Both the position numbers and the translations under genes were made by a program. The notes below the pieces were generated by a model. The model was given only the letters and a program-made list of their open reading frames with translations, was not told the DNA's origin and searched no databases. Shown here in pieces: positions 13,210-25,826 of a stretch of DNA of 64,000 bases. The stretch lies in the NCBI GenBank assembly GCA_014825775.1, contig MVAQ01000088.1, positions 1 to 64,000 of the forward strand, read 5' to 3'. The number at the start of each line of letters is the position of its first letter. The first letter of the stretch is position 1. The stretch comes from Krasilnikovozyma curviuscula (taxonomy: Eukaryota; Basidiomycota; Tremellomycetes; Cystofilobasidiales; Mrakiaceae).

Positions 13210-16200
13210 ATGAAGTTCTCTCTGCGGCCGAAGCCAGCCCCACCAGGGGATGTTGACCATCCTAAGCCCATTCCTGACATCAGGGCAAACTTCTTCTCCA
13301 AAGTCGTCTTTGCGTGGTGTTTCCCACTGTGAGTCTCCCCCTTTTCTATTTTTGAATGGGTTGATAGATGGATGGACGGATATGTCTATGGGAAAGTATT
13401 GTCCAAGGCTATCGATCTCGATTTCCCCCCTGAAGCTTTTCCTCCCTCAAATACGCGAGCACTGATTCGACGTGGTGTTATTGTACCGCAGGCTCCAAGT
13501 TGGATTCTCCCGCCCTCTTGAAGCTGAAGATCTCTATGAACTTGACAAGAAGAGGCTTTCTGGTACAATTGCTGACACACTGTACGTCTCTCGTTCTCTG
13601 GTTGCTTATTCCGCCACTGAACTCCACTGCTTTTCTCTCTGTTTTCCGATCCAGTGAGAAGGAGTTCTATAGCCGAGTCCCACCTGAACGCAAACCCAGA
13701 CATCTCCGTGGATCTCAGTCTTCATCATCAGAGTCAGATGCGGAAGAAGCGAATGAGAAGCCAACGGTGACTCCAGACACGACCTCAATTTCGTCCTCAG
13801 ACGATAAGAAAGAGACACAAGCAACGACCAAAGAAGAGGAGGATGATAATGATGAATATCCACCTGCAACGCTCCCAAACCCTGTGACGATGAAGGTGCT
13901 CACGTCCGACGAAAAGAAAGCTGCAGACAAGCACAACAAGAAGTACCCCGGCAATGCTGAAGGCGGGCGGGTAATTGGTTCAGATGGCAAATCTTATGAT
14001 CAATCGCTGCTGTGGGCGCTTTCGTACGTTTCCTCTCCCCGCTTTGCAGGCGCGCTCACTGAGTCCTGACAAGTTACCGAAACCTCCAGCCGAGCATTCT
14101 GGTGGCCTGTCTGGTCCTCAGCAGTTTTCCTTATCTTCTCGTCCCTCCTGCAGACGTTCGCTCCTCTCGTCACAAAACGTCTTCTGTCTTACCTCACCAC
14201 GTCGTACGCCTGGTCCCGCTACACCCCCGCTGAGCGCGATGCGATGGGCTTGACCCAACCCAGCGTCGGAGAGGGCATTGGACTCGCTTTTGGAGTCTTT
14301 CTGATGCAGGAAGCCGCGTCGTTGGCTCAGAACCAGTACATGCAGCGTGGTACGTCCTTGTTGTGGAAGAGGAAAGAGTATTCCGCCGATAGCAATGATT
14401 CTCACTTTCTTTGGTGATGTAACAGGCATGACGGTTGGTTTCTTAATGAGGTCATCCTTGATTGCATTAATCAGCCGTAAATCTCTTCGGTTGTCTGGTT
14501 CGGCCCGTGTCAAACACCCCAATGGCCATCTCATCACTCTGGTCTCATCCGGTATGTGTCTGCCTTCCTCCCCGAACACCCCGATGTATTCCAACCGATT
14601 TGCGTTTAAATTTTGATAAACGAAAAGATTGCTCCTTCATGGACTGGGCTGGCTTTCTCGTCCACTGCGTGTGGGTGCAACCGATCCAGATCCTCATTGG
14701 CATGGCCCTCCTTATCTGGACACTCGGTTACTCTGCCCTAGTCGGCTGTGCAGTTCTCCTCCTCAACGCTCCCATGCAAGCGCTGCTCGTCCGCACAATG
14801 TTCAAGACTCGCCAAGGGCAGCTGAAGGTGGTCGACAAGCGCGTGCGGCTGCTGCAGGAGGTGCTCAATGGAATCAGAGTCATCAAGCTGTATGCGTTCG
14901 AGAACTTTTTTAAGACACGTCTTGCAGGTTTTAGGCAGGAGGAGATGGATAAGTTGAAGAAGATCTCGTTGGTCAGGGCGACCATGACGGGGTCCATGTC
15001 GTTTGTGCCTATCCTCGCCGCCATCTTATCATTCATCACCTACTCGTTGTCGGGTCATGATTTGAATGTGGCATTGATCTTCTCAAGCCTTCAGTTGTTC
15101 AACGTTATCAAGGTTCCTTTGATGATGCTTCCTATGGCTTTCAATGTGCGTCTTTGACGAATCCTCTCTTCCAGCTTCTAAGCAACAGAACCTGTGACTA
15201 ATCACCTCCTTTGCCTCTTTCACCTCTCTTTCTTTCTATAATCCAAATCCGTAGGTCTCCTCTGACGCCCTCGTCGCCCTGAAGAGAATTGCAACCGCCC
15301 TATTGGCAGAAGAACTCGCCAACGACATGAAGATTGACTCCACCTCGCCATCTGCAATTCGTGCGTACGGAACTTTTGCATGGGAAACCAACGGTCCTCC
15401 GGGTGGGATCGTCGGCAAAGGCGGTGGACGGGGTGGGCGTGATTTCGGGGTTGCGAAAGCAAAGAAGGCGGCTGCGAAAGCGGCTAAGAAGGATGCCAAG
15501 GAGCGAAAGAAGAAAGGGTTGCCCGCGAAGGAAGAGATTGAGGAGAAAGGGAAGGGTAAACAGGAAGCAGCGCCCTTCAGATTGAAAGGGATCGACATTG
15601 AGATTCCGCGAGGGTCGCTCACCGCTATCGTGGGCAGTGTTGGGTCTGGCAAGTCATCTTTACTCCAAGCTTTGATTGGAGAAATGAGGAGGGTCAGTGG
15701 GGATGTTGTATTTGGTGGAACGACAGCGTATGCGCCTCAGGCTCCTTGGGTTCAGGTCAGATATCACAGCCTCCATGTTTGTGTGGATTCTGTTAACTCA
15801 TAGCACTTTTTCCATTGCTTTTGATTTGCTCTCGTAGAATGCTACACTGAGAGACAATATTCTCTTTGGACTCAATGAAGATCCAGACCGCTTTGATGAG
15901 GTGATTCATGCTTGCTCTCTCCAAGCTGACATCGACATCTTGCCAGCCGGTTTAGAAACTGAAATCGGAGAAAAGGCGAGTCAGCAATTCTTTTCCTCTT
16001 GAACTCGCTGATCGGATTTTACTGACTAAGCTGTTGTTCCTTCATATTACCAACATCAGGGTATTAACTTGAGGTGAGACGGCCGTCAGCGTGTTTTCCA
16101 GCTTAATTTGACTTACAAATTTTTCTTCATACCGTCTGAAAAGTGGTGGTCAAAAGGGTGAGAGCTCATTTTTTTACTTTCATTCATTCTGTCACTTTTT

Positions 16201-19096
16201 AAATAAGTATCGTGTTGCCTTTCAGCTCGAGTGTCTTTGGCGAGAGCCGTTTACTTCGATGCCGATGTGATCCTGCTCGACGATCCTCTCTCCGCCGTCG
16301 ATGCCCACGTCTCAAACCACATCATTGAAAACTGCCTCGTCGATGGTCCCTTGAAAGGCAAAACCCGTTTCCTGGTCACACATCAACTCGACGTCCTCAA
16401 GCATGCGGACCACATCATCGTCATGAATAACGGCAGAATCTCCGAGCAAGGATCCTATCCGACCCTTCTTGCCTCCGGACAAGCATTCACAAAGCTGGTT
16501 GAGGAATACGGTTCGTCAAAAAAGGATGAAGAGAAGAAGATAGAGGGGGAAGAGGAGGAAGAGGTCGGAGATGTCAAGAAGGATGTCAAGAAGAATGCCA
16601 GAGGTGTGGCTGGTCCAGGACTGATAGAATCTGAAGAACGGGAGACTGGATCTGTCTCTTGGGGTGTCTATGCTCATTACGCCAAGTCTATGGGCTCTGT
16701 CGTATGGGCCCCCCTCATCTTCGTTGTCTATATCCTCGCCCAATGTGCGACAGTCGGTAACACCATCTTCCTTGTGAGTTTCATCCATTTCTAAGCCTTG
16801 TCAGACCCTGGATCCATCTTCTTCGTTTACACCGTTCGTTCATTAGGGGTTCTGGAGTGAGCAAAACATCCGCGGGTTCGACCAAGGAGACTATATGGGT
16901 GTCTATGCTGCGTTTGGTATCGCTGCTGGTATTTTCTCTTTTGCGGGAACTTTCTTGATTTACCTTCGTGGAATCAGCGCCAGTTACGCCCTTTTCAATG
17001 AAGCTTTGGGCGGTGTTATGAGATCCAGAGTTGCATGTAAGCACATCCCCGGCGAAACCCTTCTTTTTATACATGTTTGACAATTCTTGGGTGTCATTTT
17101 CTCCAGGGTTCGACGTCACTCCCATTGGGAGAATTACCTCGAGAATGTCCAAAGATATTACCACCCTCGATGTAAGCCTTGCGCCACTCATCCCTCTCCC
17201 TTCCTAGTTGTAATGTTTTACTTTTTCTGAATTTCTAGAACCAACTGCCGATGCAATGGAGTAAGTAATCCTCTAGACTGCTGATTGCATTATTTCGGCT
17301 GACATCCTTCATCGACTCTAGATCAACTTTTGACTCTTGTCTTCTCCGTTCTCGGAACAATTGGTCTTGTCATCTACACCTTTAACTGGCTTGGAATCAT
17401 GTTCGTTCCTTTGTTCATTGTGTACTATTCCTACGCGACGTTTTATCGAGCATCATCAAGAGAAGTCAAACGGTTGGATTCTCTTCTCAGATCGTTCATC
17501 TACACCAATTACGGGTCAGTCTTGAATCGCTGTTCTCACTAGGTTGTGCGTCACTGACTCTTGTTCCTTGGCGTCCTAGTGAGATGCTTGGTGGCCTCGC
17601 GTCAGTTAGGGCCTACCGCTGCCAGGGACTTTTCACTGCCAAAACGGAGCACTCAATCGATGTAGAAAATAGAGCCTACTACATGACCATTACTCTTCAA
17701 AGGTAAAATAGATTGAATTTAACCCACTATTTCTTTCGGTACTGAAACCCTTTTTGGTACTCAGATGGCTCGGTGTTAGACTTGATTTCCTCGGTAACTT
17801 GTTGGTCCTTGCTATCGCCTTGTTTGGTGTTGGGTTCAGAGACACAGTCAATCCTTCGAAGCTCGGCGTTGTGCTTACCTACTCGCTTTCTGTCACTCAA
17901 TCATTGTAAGCTTCATCTCTTCAACTCGATGATTAGGCTCGAAACTCACTTCTTATCCGTTGGTAGCTCTCAAATCGTCTCTGTCTTCGCGACTGTAGAA
18001 CAAGATATGAACACTGCGGAACGAGTTTCTCATTACGCCAGGTTGACACCCGAAGCTGCTGTCGAAACTGCGAACGATCCCCCCAAAGACTGGCCACCTG
18101 CTGGCTCGGTTGAATGTGAGTCCTGAACTCCAAGACTTCCTTCCAAATCGACGAAACTAACAACCAGGATGCTTGGTCATCTGCAGTCAAGGACGTCAGA
18201 CTTGCTTACAGAGAAGGGCTGCCGGAAGTTCTTAAAGGAGTTAGCTTTACTACTCGTCCTGGAGAAAAAGTCGGTATCGTCGGTCGAACAGGTGCTGGAA
18301 AATCGTCCCTTCTCCAAGCTCTCTTCCGAATCGTCGAGCTCAGCGGTGGTCAGATCAAAATTGACGACGTCGACACCTCAACGATTGGTCTCGATGTCCT
18401 CAGAAAGTCGCTGGCTGTAATTCCTCAGGATCCATTGCTCTACGCTGGTACTGTCAGAGATAATTTGGATGTCATTGGCGACAGGACTGACCAGGAGCTA
18501 AACTCTGCGCTGAGAAGAGCTGGTCTGTATCCTCCAGATGGAGCTAGTGAAGATGAGAAAGAGAGGTTTGCCAAGTTCAAGCTTGATGCTGTTGTTAACG
18601 ACGATGGTTCCAATTTCTCTGGAGGTGAAAGACAGCTCATTGTAAGTATTGTTGTCTCCTCTTCCCTTTTATAGCAGAAACCTGATTTGGGAGTCATTTT
18701 AGGCGCTTGTCCGAGCTCTTGTCAAAAACTCCCGTGTCATTGTTCTGGATGAAGCAACCTCTCAAGTCGATGTGGAGACTGATGCTGCCATTCAGCAGAC
18801 GATTCAGAAGGAATTCGGCTCTCAGACACTTCTCTGCATTGCGCACAGGTGAGATCCTTACGTCGGTCGCTCGTGAAAGCTCTCCCTGACAGCTTCTGGT
18901 TGTCTTTTCCAGACTTGCTACCATTGCATTCTATGACCGAGTCCTTGTCTTAGATTTTGGTCAGGTTGTGGAGTTTGACGAACCGCTTGTTTTGTTCGAC
19001 AAAGTGGGCGGAATCTTCAGAGGAATGTGCGACAAGGCGTCGTTGACCAGGGAAGACATTGTTAGAATCAGACTCGGGGCTGGGAAGAATGTGTAG
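13210..19096 (+). CDS. ABC transporter, ABCC subfamily (YOR1/MRP-like)
   Basis: This is a full-size exporter with layout TMD1-NBD1-TMD2-NBD2, expected in the plasma or vacuolar membrane and pumping organic anions, conjugates or drugs. The start [20 protein letters not shown] leads to [13 protein letters not shown] and [18 protein letters not shown], typical of Yor1-type proteins. An acidic Ser-rich insert occupies 13700-13900. NBD1 has Walker [10 protein letters not shown] (about 15630), [15 protein letters not shown], signature LSGGQK (built from microexons) and Walker [14 protein letters not shown] charged linker (16510-16620) leads to TMD2 with [22 protein letters not shown]2 has [28 protein letters not shown] and [12 protein letters not shown], ending LGAGKNV. 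It has more than 15 introns, one of them GC-AG. NBD1's DD in place of DE in Walker B is the usual asymmetric pattern of this subfamily. Confidence 0.93.
16060..16073 (+). other. 14-nt microexon in the ABCC gene (codes GINL plus part of Ser)
   Basis: The exon is bounded by acceptor CATCAG and donor GTGAGA. It is needed to join GLETEIGEK to SGGQK in frame. The intron before it (15976-16059) must begin with GC (AAG|GCGAGT). The nearby GT at 15980 would shift the frame and give TAA in the next exon. Confidence 0.75.
16144..16157 (+). other. 14-nt microexon encoding the SGGQK ABC signature core
   Basis: The exon T-GGT-GGT-CAA-AAG-G lies between acceptor AAAAG and donor GTGAGA. Joined to its neighbours it reads [20 protein letters not shown], an exact NBD1 signature, so the microexon is well supported by the protein. 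Confidence 0.8.
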
Positions 19097-19385
19097 TCAG
19101 AGATGTGATGAAAGTTAAGTGTTAATAGAATGTCAGGTTTTTGTTGTGCCGCCTCAATTACTAGGGAAACGCCTTTTGTAAGTTGTTATGGTCACATTTC
19201 TTCTACAACCATCAAGAAGTCCCTAAGTGCGATCAAACTTGCAAACTTAGGATATATGTTACCAAAGGGACAACGATATTTCAAATAGCAAAGCAGCCAG
19301 CCAATCTTTCGATCCGACTCGACGACATACAGCTAGTTAAAGGACTGTTGGTGTAATGTGCAGAAAGATGAATGAACATCTCCGC

Positions 19386-20103
19386 TTACTCCTCGTCCTC
19401 GTCGTCAGCAGCAGCGCTGGCGTAGTAGACGATGGAGTAGGTGTCCTTGGAGGTGGCGACTGGGTGCATGATCTCACCGACCATGTTCTTCTTCAAGTAC
19501 TTCTTGGTGTAGTACTTGATCGATCTCTTGGAGAATGGGATGGTGGCGGTCAAGGTGAGCTTGGTGGCTGGTGATCATTGAACGAAGGCGAAAAAGGTGA
19601 AGTCAGTAAGCGCGACGACTTTGAAAAATCCACGGAGGTATCTTGGGAAAAAGGGCTGTCACTCACCCTCTCTCTTGATGGTGATCTTGTCAGCGAGTTG
19701 ACCTGGCTTTCCGTCGATCTATAGGGCAAGAACAGAAAGTATAGGGTCAGTACTGAAAATCCAGCGGCGGCTCGACCCAAAAAAAAAGTGGGTGGCACAT
19801 GATAAAAAAGGGCTCACCTTGATCTTGTCGTGGAGGTACTTCTCGAACTCAGCAGCGTCGAAGATGGAGTCACCGACTGGCTTGGAGTAGTCAACTGTGT
19901 CGTCGAAGAAAGGGGTTTTTTCACCATGGTCAGTTTCCGTCGACCAAAAAAAAAAGTCTTCACATGGGACCGCCCGCAGATACTAACCCTTGAAGACGTG
20001 CTTTCCGCTGTAAAACCGTAATTATCTCGTCAGAATGAGTTCTTAATCAATACTAGAGGTTGAGGTAAACTCACGAAGCGGCAGAGGAAGCTTTTGGGGC
20101 CAT
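19386..20103 (-). CDS. RPL22: 60S ribosomal protein eL22
   Basis: This is a component of the large cytosolic ribosomal subunit. The spliced frame starts MAPKASSAAS, continues KHVFKGVDYSKPVGDSIFDA and FEKYLHDKIKI, then DGKPGQLADKITIKRE and ATKLTLTATIPFSKRSIKY, and ends in the acidic tail YYASAAADDEDEE. This is the standard eL22 length of about 120 residues with its C-terminal acidic run. Four short introns split it, one within the first 12 codons, as is common in fungal ribosomal-protein genes. Both ends match the family, so start (20103) and stop (TAA, 19386-19388) are firm. Confidence 0.96.
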
Positions 20104-20567
20104 TTTTGATGATTTTACTTGAAGTGGTGAAGAAAAAGTTACCCTACTGGAAATTTCAGCAAAGGCTGTTGAAATCAAAGGAAAGAGTGCCCTGTCAGTT
20201 TCAAGTAGTCGTTAAGTTGAACTCGAGAAGGCTTGGTAGCTCACATTATTGATTGATGGAGAGAAGGGCTACCTCGTGTGCTCGCTTTTCCTCGAGCCCA
20301 GGTTTTTTCCAGCGAATGCGCGCCACGAAGCTATATAGTCGACAAAAAAAGCTTTAGAGAGTTCTGCATATTCCATGAATAACCGAATGGGAATGCTTTT
20401 TGCGGAAGATGTGCTCGTCCCAAGAAAAATCGAGACACTATTGTTTGCAAAAAAGGCTCTCGGTAGCGCATTGTTTACAGATTCCGCCCCTAAGCTGAAC
20501 TTCGGAGATGAAATACAATTCTTTGTACAGTATAAATTTAGCGTTCGGGTTGACTATGATGCAGTAT
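20104..20567. other. Intergenic: eL22 promoter and TSPO 3' flank
   Basis: There is no coding signal on either strand. A TATA-like AGCTATATAG occurs at about 20330, some 230 bp upstream of the eL22 start codon, and is only a weak candidate. Confidence 0.45.
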
Positions 20568-21498
20568 TTAGAGCTCCTTCTTTCCTCTGAACTCGTTCCA
20601 GACATAACCTGTGAATGAGTAACGAATGTCAGGCAAATCGCAAAACGGCAGCGTTCAGACAAAAGAATCGATTTACCAAAGTTGATGTAGGCCGCGTAAG
20701 CTGTGAAACCAAGGTATGGTACAAGGAAGAAGGAAGTGTTGATCTCGGTTGGGAGATCGTGGGCCTTCAGGGTAAGGGCTCCAACGACGCCTGTCAAGGC
20801 GCCAATGTCAACGAGCGCGAGCAACGGATTCTTCAGGCCAAAGAAGAGAGGGCTCCATAAGAGATTCAAACCCAGTTGAGTCCCTATTCCAAAAGTAAAG
20901 GGGTCAAAATTACTAGAAGTTACCGCGGTCTGGCAAGTTACGCACAGTACAAGTTTAAGCAGTCCTTAGCGGTATCGAGAGCGGCTGGGTTCAATGAAGA
21001 GTCGAAGGTCTTGATGATAAGATGTGCGCTGAATCCCATTCCAGCATAGCTATAATTCAAACGTGTTAGATACAATGAGCTTATGGCGCGCGCTTGAGCA
21101 ACTAGATTAGGACCTACAGAATTGGCCAAACAATCTTGTAAGTCTCAGGAGGAGCAGTTCCGGATGGAGCTCTCAATGAGTTATACCCTGTAGCCATCAA
21201 AAATATGTCATAAGTACATGGGTGGGTGGAAGGGAAAATTAAGAAGCTTACAGAATCCAGACTTGGCCGAGCCGTGAACGAGAGCAGAGCTTCCAACACC
21301 GAGAATGATTGGAAGGCCTACGCTGATGACGGGGTTTCTCGGCAAGTCGTACCTGCGGAAATATCCACGTAAGTGGGGAAGAAGGAAGGCAGGACAATTA
21401 AAAAGTGGTAGAGATCAGTTTCTGATTCGGATAGATTTACACCTAGAGTACAAATCACCAGTAGGAGGTACGTACATGAGGGCTGGAATAGACGGCAT
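20568..21498 (-). CDS. TSPO/MBR family protein (translocator protein, benzodiazepine-receptor-like)
   Basis: This is a five-helix membrane protein of the TspO/MBR family, which binds porphyrins and sterols, usually in mitochondrial or ER membranes. The first exon MPSIPALM is spliced (donor GTACGT) to YDLPRNPVISVGLPIILGVG. Family landmarks follow: APPETYKIVWPILYAGMGF, then LGLNLLWSPLFFGLKNPLLA and VPYLGFTAYAAYINFG. The last exon adds YVWNEFRGKKEL before TAA (20568-20570). Four introns. The conserved WPILY and NLLWSPLFFG motifs make the assignment solid; the ligand in this fungus is unknown. Confidence 0.9.
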
Positions 21499-21853
21499 AT
21501 TTGATGGTTTTGCTGCGAAGTTTGGGTGAAGGAAAAGTGGAAAGGAGCTGGATGAGATGGAGTAAGAAGCCCATGTGGAGATGGATGATGATCAGCACGA
21601 GCTAACGGCAAGTGAAAACTCGGTAGAAAAAAGACTCTTACTTTTTTAGGATGTGGTTAAGACGACACAGTCGAGGAGCACGATCCGTCGCCTTTTATAC
21701 TCCCACTGTTTGGTCAGATGTGAATCACGACGGCGGGGTGACGTCACTAGTTGTTTACATTTTTTATTCTCTCTACACCGAAGAAGATTTGGTGAGAAAC
21801 TATAACATACAATGGTCCTAGAGATAAAAATGTTTTGAATGTTTCATGACTGG
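21499..21853. other. Intergenic: TSPO promoter and exonuclease 3' flank
   Basis: This 355-bp region holds no coding signal. A TTTTATACTCCC element near 21693 lies about 200 bp upstream of the TSPO start and could be a TATA element. Confidence 0.4.
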
Positions 21854-23955
21854 TTAGACTTTACAAAAGTTTCGGACCAACTCGAACGCCGCATTCGCGT
21901 CCTCCAACGACGAGTGTCCCTCGAGTAAGAGATCGGTGCCCTGAATGACCCTTCTACTATGTGTCTTGGCCAAGTCCCGGAGTGCGTAGCGGTACGGAAG
22001 TCCGAGTGGGTGGGGAAATAGGATGGCAGTATCGATCACGCGAGTGTGAATCAACCTCAATGTTTGAAGATCGTTTTCCAAGCTATACACATGAACGAGA
22101 AACCGTCAAAAAAAGATCAAGTAATGCTATGTTTTGACTGGAAGTCAGTTCTCTCACCCGTGTCCAATCAAAATCGTGTCTGATGTGATGAATTGTCCGA
22201 GCGCTTTTCGAGCGGAATTCAGATCCATCACCGCCTTATCCAAAGTTTTGACACCTGAGAACCTTGTATTGTAATCACTAAATTAGAACCAATCTATTAG
22301 TATCTAAGTACGCTAAGAGACAAATCTGGAAACGGACTCACAGAACTTTGACAGGTCCACTCATCTTGACTAACTCATCAAACACAGCGGCTCCCACAGA
22401 ATCAACAAGCGTAATTCTCGCACAGCTCATCCCAGCCGTCGAATAAATCATCTCACAATCCAAACCCGCGACCTCCAACTTCTTGATATCATTTTCAGCC
22501 AGCCCGTCAAGTTCAGCTGTGGTGATGAACCCATGAACTTTGTGCAACTCTTCAGCATCCGTCTCCTTGAAGACGTGATACTGAGCAACCGAACATCCAG
22601 TTGAGTCTTGAGGCAGCTGACAGCATTGGAATAGCTTCGTCTTGACGCCAATCTGCTTTCCCATCCTGACTCTCCCCCAGTGATATGTACACTGCGCCCG
22701 CCCACCAGTGTTGGTGTCGCCGACAACAAACTCGGTATGGCAGCGATTGCACACTTTGTTACGCCCGGAGTAGTTGAAGTCGCCGTTCCCACCGGTGGAG
22801 GTGGGTTTGGTAGTGAGATACCCCCACTGAGCGAGCATATCGGGAGCGTGGACAAATGGAACCAGAGGTGAAATGTCGGTGATGGGCTTGAGCGCTTGGG
22901 AGAGACGGTCGTGGGTCGCCGTGTAAGTGGAAAGTGTGCCTATGGAAGGGTGGTTCTGCAGCGAAACGAGGAGATCAGCGGTGGGGCTTTCGCAGGGGGG
23001 GAATACCAAAGGGTAAGTACTCACAAGATGCATAGGCACTTCTCTTTTCTTGAGCGATGTCATTGCATTTGACACGGCCTATTATATGACAAGAGCGATG
23101 CAAAAATGGTTAGCTTCTGCCTCCTGTATTCCACTGGCAGCACTCTCCTTACATTCTTGTAGACAACCTGATTCTTTCCGGCTTTCGCATAACATTCTTC
23201 CTCCTGTGCACGAGCATCATCTGCAACCAAGCTTGGACTGAGCCTTGATATGTGTGAGTAGAGCACTTGGAATCCTTTGTAGAGAGCCTCGAGATATTGT
23301 TGCCTGTTCTTAAGGGGAATGAGAGTTTGAGAAGGAAGCAAGTTGAGTTTGGGGCAGGGCTGTGATAAACAGATATTTGGATTAGTTTGGTCTGGATAAA
23401 TATTAATTAAGGTGAATGACTCGCTTTGATATTGCTGGATGAGGAGGAGCTCGGTGATGCTCTGGCATTTCCGCTCGCGGTGACCTGTTTCGAGCTTGAA
23501 GGTGAAACCAGAGCTGCAGCTGCTTTGTCCTTGAGATCATCTTGGATCTGCTTTGATCGTGGAGCCTGAGAATGGTACTGAGTGCTGCTTCCAGAGGTGC
23601 TGCTTCCCTTTAGGTTGATTTCTCGACTCATGGATTTCGCAACACCTGGATTGGCAATAGCTGGCCGTTTGGTGATCCTGTTTGTGCTGTCAGTTTCGTC
23701 TTCATTCTCATCTTCTACCGCCTTTCTTCGCTTGGAAGACGATGACGACCCTGAGCTGACGAGGGGTGGGAATCCGAGATCGATGTCGGTAGTCAGACCT
23801 GGCTCATGGGAGAACAGGCATGGATTTCTACCACAAGCCTTGTAAGGGCAAGGAACACTTTGGAAATATCCATGCTTGAGGCTGAACATCGGTTCGGTGT
23901 GTCCACTTGCTTCTTTGGAAAGGGGCAAGGCGGTCCCTGTCAGCAATAGGGACAT
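21854..23955 (-). CDS. RNA exonuclease, DEDDh family (Rex3/REXO1-like)
   Basis: This is a 3'-5' exoribonuclease of the Rex family, which trims structured RNAs such as MRP RNA and snRNAs. The N-terminus FQSVPCPYKACGRNPCLFSH is the CCCH-type zinc motif found at the start of Rex3/REXO1 proteins. A Ser-rich low-complexity region (23400-23750) follows, then a Cys cluster CNRCHTEF. The exonuclease domain has VAGLDCEMIYSTAGMSCARI (ExoI, Asp and Glu), then DYNTRFSGV, ILIGHGLENDLQTLRL (ExoII Asp) and HSSLEDANAAFELV (ExoIII His and Asp). All four acidic residues and the His are intact, so it should be active. ATG 23955 was chosen; a second in-frame Met (MFSLKHGYF, about 23889) fits the usual family start equally well. 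It is divergent from the FPPS gene. Confidence 0.88.
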
Positions 23956-24167
23956 GTAGACTTAGAAAGCAAGACTAATAGCTCACCCTGTATCAGTATC
24001 TCATTTAGAAGCCAACTTCACTGACAAAGCTTTTTGGACGGTCGAGGCAAGCATTTAGCAGTAGCCACCACAGCGCGCGCTCTTGTCGAACGATTTCCTG
24101 TGAGCTGATATCCCCCAAACTCCCAATTGATCGCCCTTCCTTTCCATCTGAGAGGTATCTGTCAGCT
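23956..24167. promoter_or_regulatory. Short bidirectional promoter between Rex3-like gene and FPPS gene
   Basis: Only 212 bp separate the two start codons, so both core promoters and 5' UTRs must fit here. No TATA box is evident. Confidence 0.5.
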
Positions 24168-25826
24168 ATGAGTGCATCTCTCAACCCAACTCCCGAGCAG
24201 AAGAAGGCTGCCAGGGCCAAGTTTGAAGCTGTCTTTCCGAAGCTGGTCGAAGAGTTTGTGGCCTATATGAAGGGCGAAGGCATGCCTCAGGACGCGATTA
24301 CTTGGATGACCAAAGTGAGTGGTGCTTTTTATCTGTTAAGACACCCTGCGCGTATATGGTGCTTGTGTGAGCTCAGAGGGAGGGTTGATGCAACAAAAAG
24401 GGGATTATGTTGACACCCTTTGTCTCTTTTTTCCGCTCGCAGAACTTGGAATACAACACTCCAGGGGGTGAGGGCACCTCTACAAATACTACACTGTTGC
24501 TATCAGAAATTGATGCTATTGTTTTTCTGTCCCAGGTAAACTCAACAGAGGTCTTTCCGTCGTCGACACGTACGAGCTCCTGTCGCCCACAGGCGTCCTC
24601 TCCGAGGAAGAATACTTCAAAGCTGCTCTCCTCGGGTGGTGTGTCGAGCTCGTGAGTTCTTTCGACTTGCTTTGTTATGGCATTACAAACAAGTCTGACT
24701 GCTGATGCTCTTCATGTTTGACAGCTTCAAGCATACTTCCTCGTAGCAGACGACATGGTACGATAATTCCCCAACAGCCGTAGCCACTGTATCAACCCAA
24801 TCTAAGTGATGTTCCTTGACTTTTAGATGGATGCCTCAATCACTCGTCGTGGTCAGCCTTGTTGGTATAAGGTTGAAGGCGTCGCCAACATTGCGATCAA
24901 CGATTCTTTCATGCTCGAAGGCGCCATCTACTTTTTCTTAAAGAAACACTTCAGGAAGGAGAAATACTACGTGGATCTTCTGGAACTTTTCCATGATGTG
25001 AGTATCTGAATGCAGTTTATATATGACTGATACGACATCTGAGGAACTCACTCTGTGGCCCTGACAACAAACAGGTCACTCTCCAAACTGAGCTAGGTCA
25101 GCTCATCGACCTTATCACCGCCCCGGAAGATGCTGTCGACCTTTCAAAGTTCTCCCTGGAAAAGCACCACCTCATTGTCGTCTACAAGACCGCCTTCTAC
25201 TCATTCTATCTCCCCGTCGCCCTCGCCATGCGCATGGCGGGCATCGAAAAACAAGAACTCTACGACCAGGCGCTGAGCATTTTGGTACCCATGGGTGAAT
25301 ACTTCCAGGTGCAAGACGATTACTTGGATAACTTTGCACCACCTGAGGTCCTCGGAAAGATTGGTACTGACATCTTGGTAAAGCTAGCCCTATGCACCTC
25401 TTTCTCAACTAGTTCTTTCGTGACTGATAACCCGCTTTCTTCATTTGTATGATTGGCTTCATGTAGGATAACAAGTGCAGTTGGAACATCAACACCGCCC
25501 TCGCCGTCGCAACTCCCGAGCAGCGCAAGATTCTCGATGTCAGCCGCGACGTTTCCTCTCATGCCGACACAGTATCGAGCGCTAACTTGTTTGTCCTTCT
25601 TTTTTCTACCCCGCAGGAGAACTATGGTCAAAAGAACGCAGAATGTGAAGCTCGCGTCAAGAAGGTGTTTGACGACGTCGACATTAAGGGCCGGTTCGAA
25701 AAATACGAAGAGGAAAGCTACAAGAAGCTCACTGCGCTGATTGACCAGGTTGACGAGACCGAGATGAAGAGAGGCAAAGACGTCTTCTTGTCCTTCCTTG
25801 GGAAAGTGTACAAGAGAACCAAATAA
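24168..25826 (+). CDS. ERG20: Farnesyl diphosphate synthase
   Basis: The enzyme condenses DMAPP/GPP with IPP to farnesyl diphosphate, the branch point to sterols, ubiquinone, dolichol, carotenoids and prenylated proteins; it is cytosolic. The start is [20 protein letters not shown]. After splicing come [16 protein letters not shown], the first Asp-rich motif [20 protein letters not shown] and the second, [13 protein letters not shown]. The protein ends [13 protein letters not shown]. The residues before the first Asp motif (Tyr-Phe) match fungal FPP synthases. Both metal-binding motifs are complete. Six or so GT-AG introns, including a 33-nt exon around 24724-24756. Sequence and length (about 355 aa) fit the family throughout. 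Confidence 0.96.
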
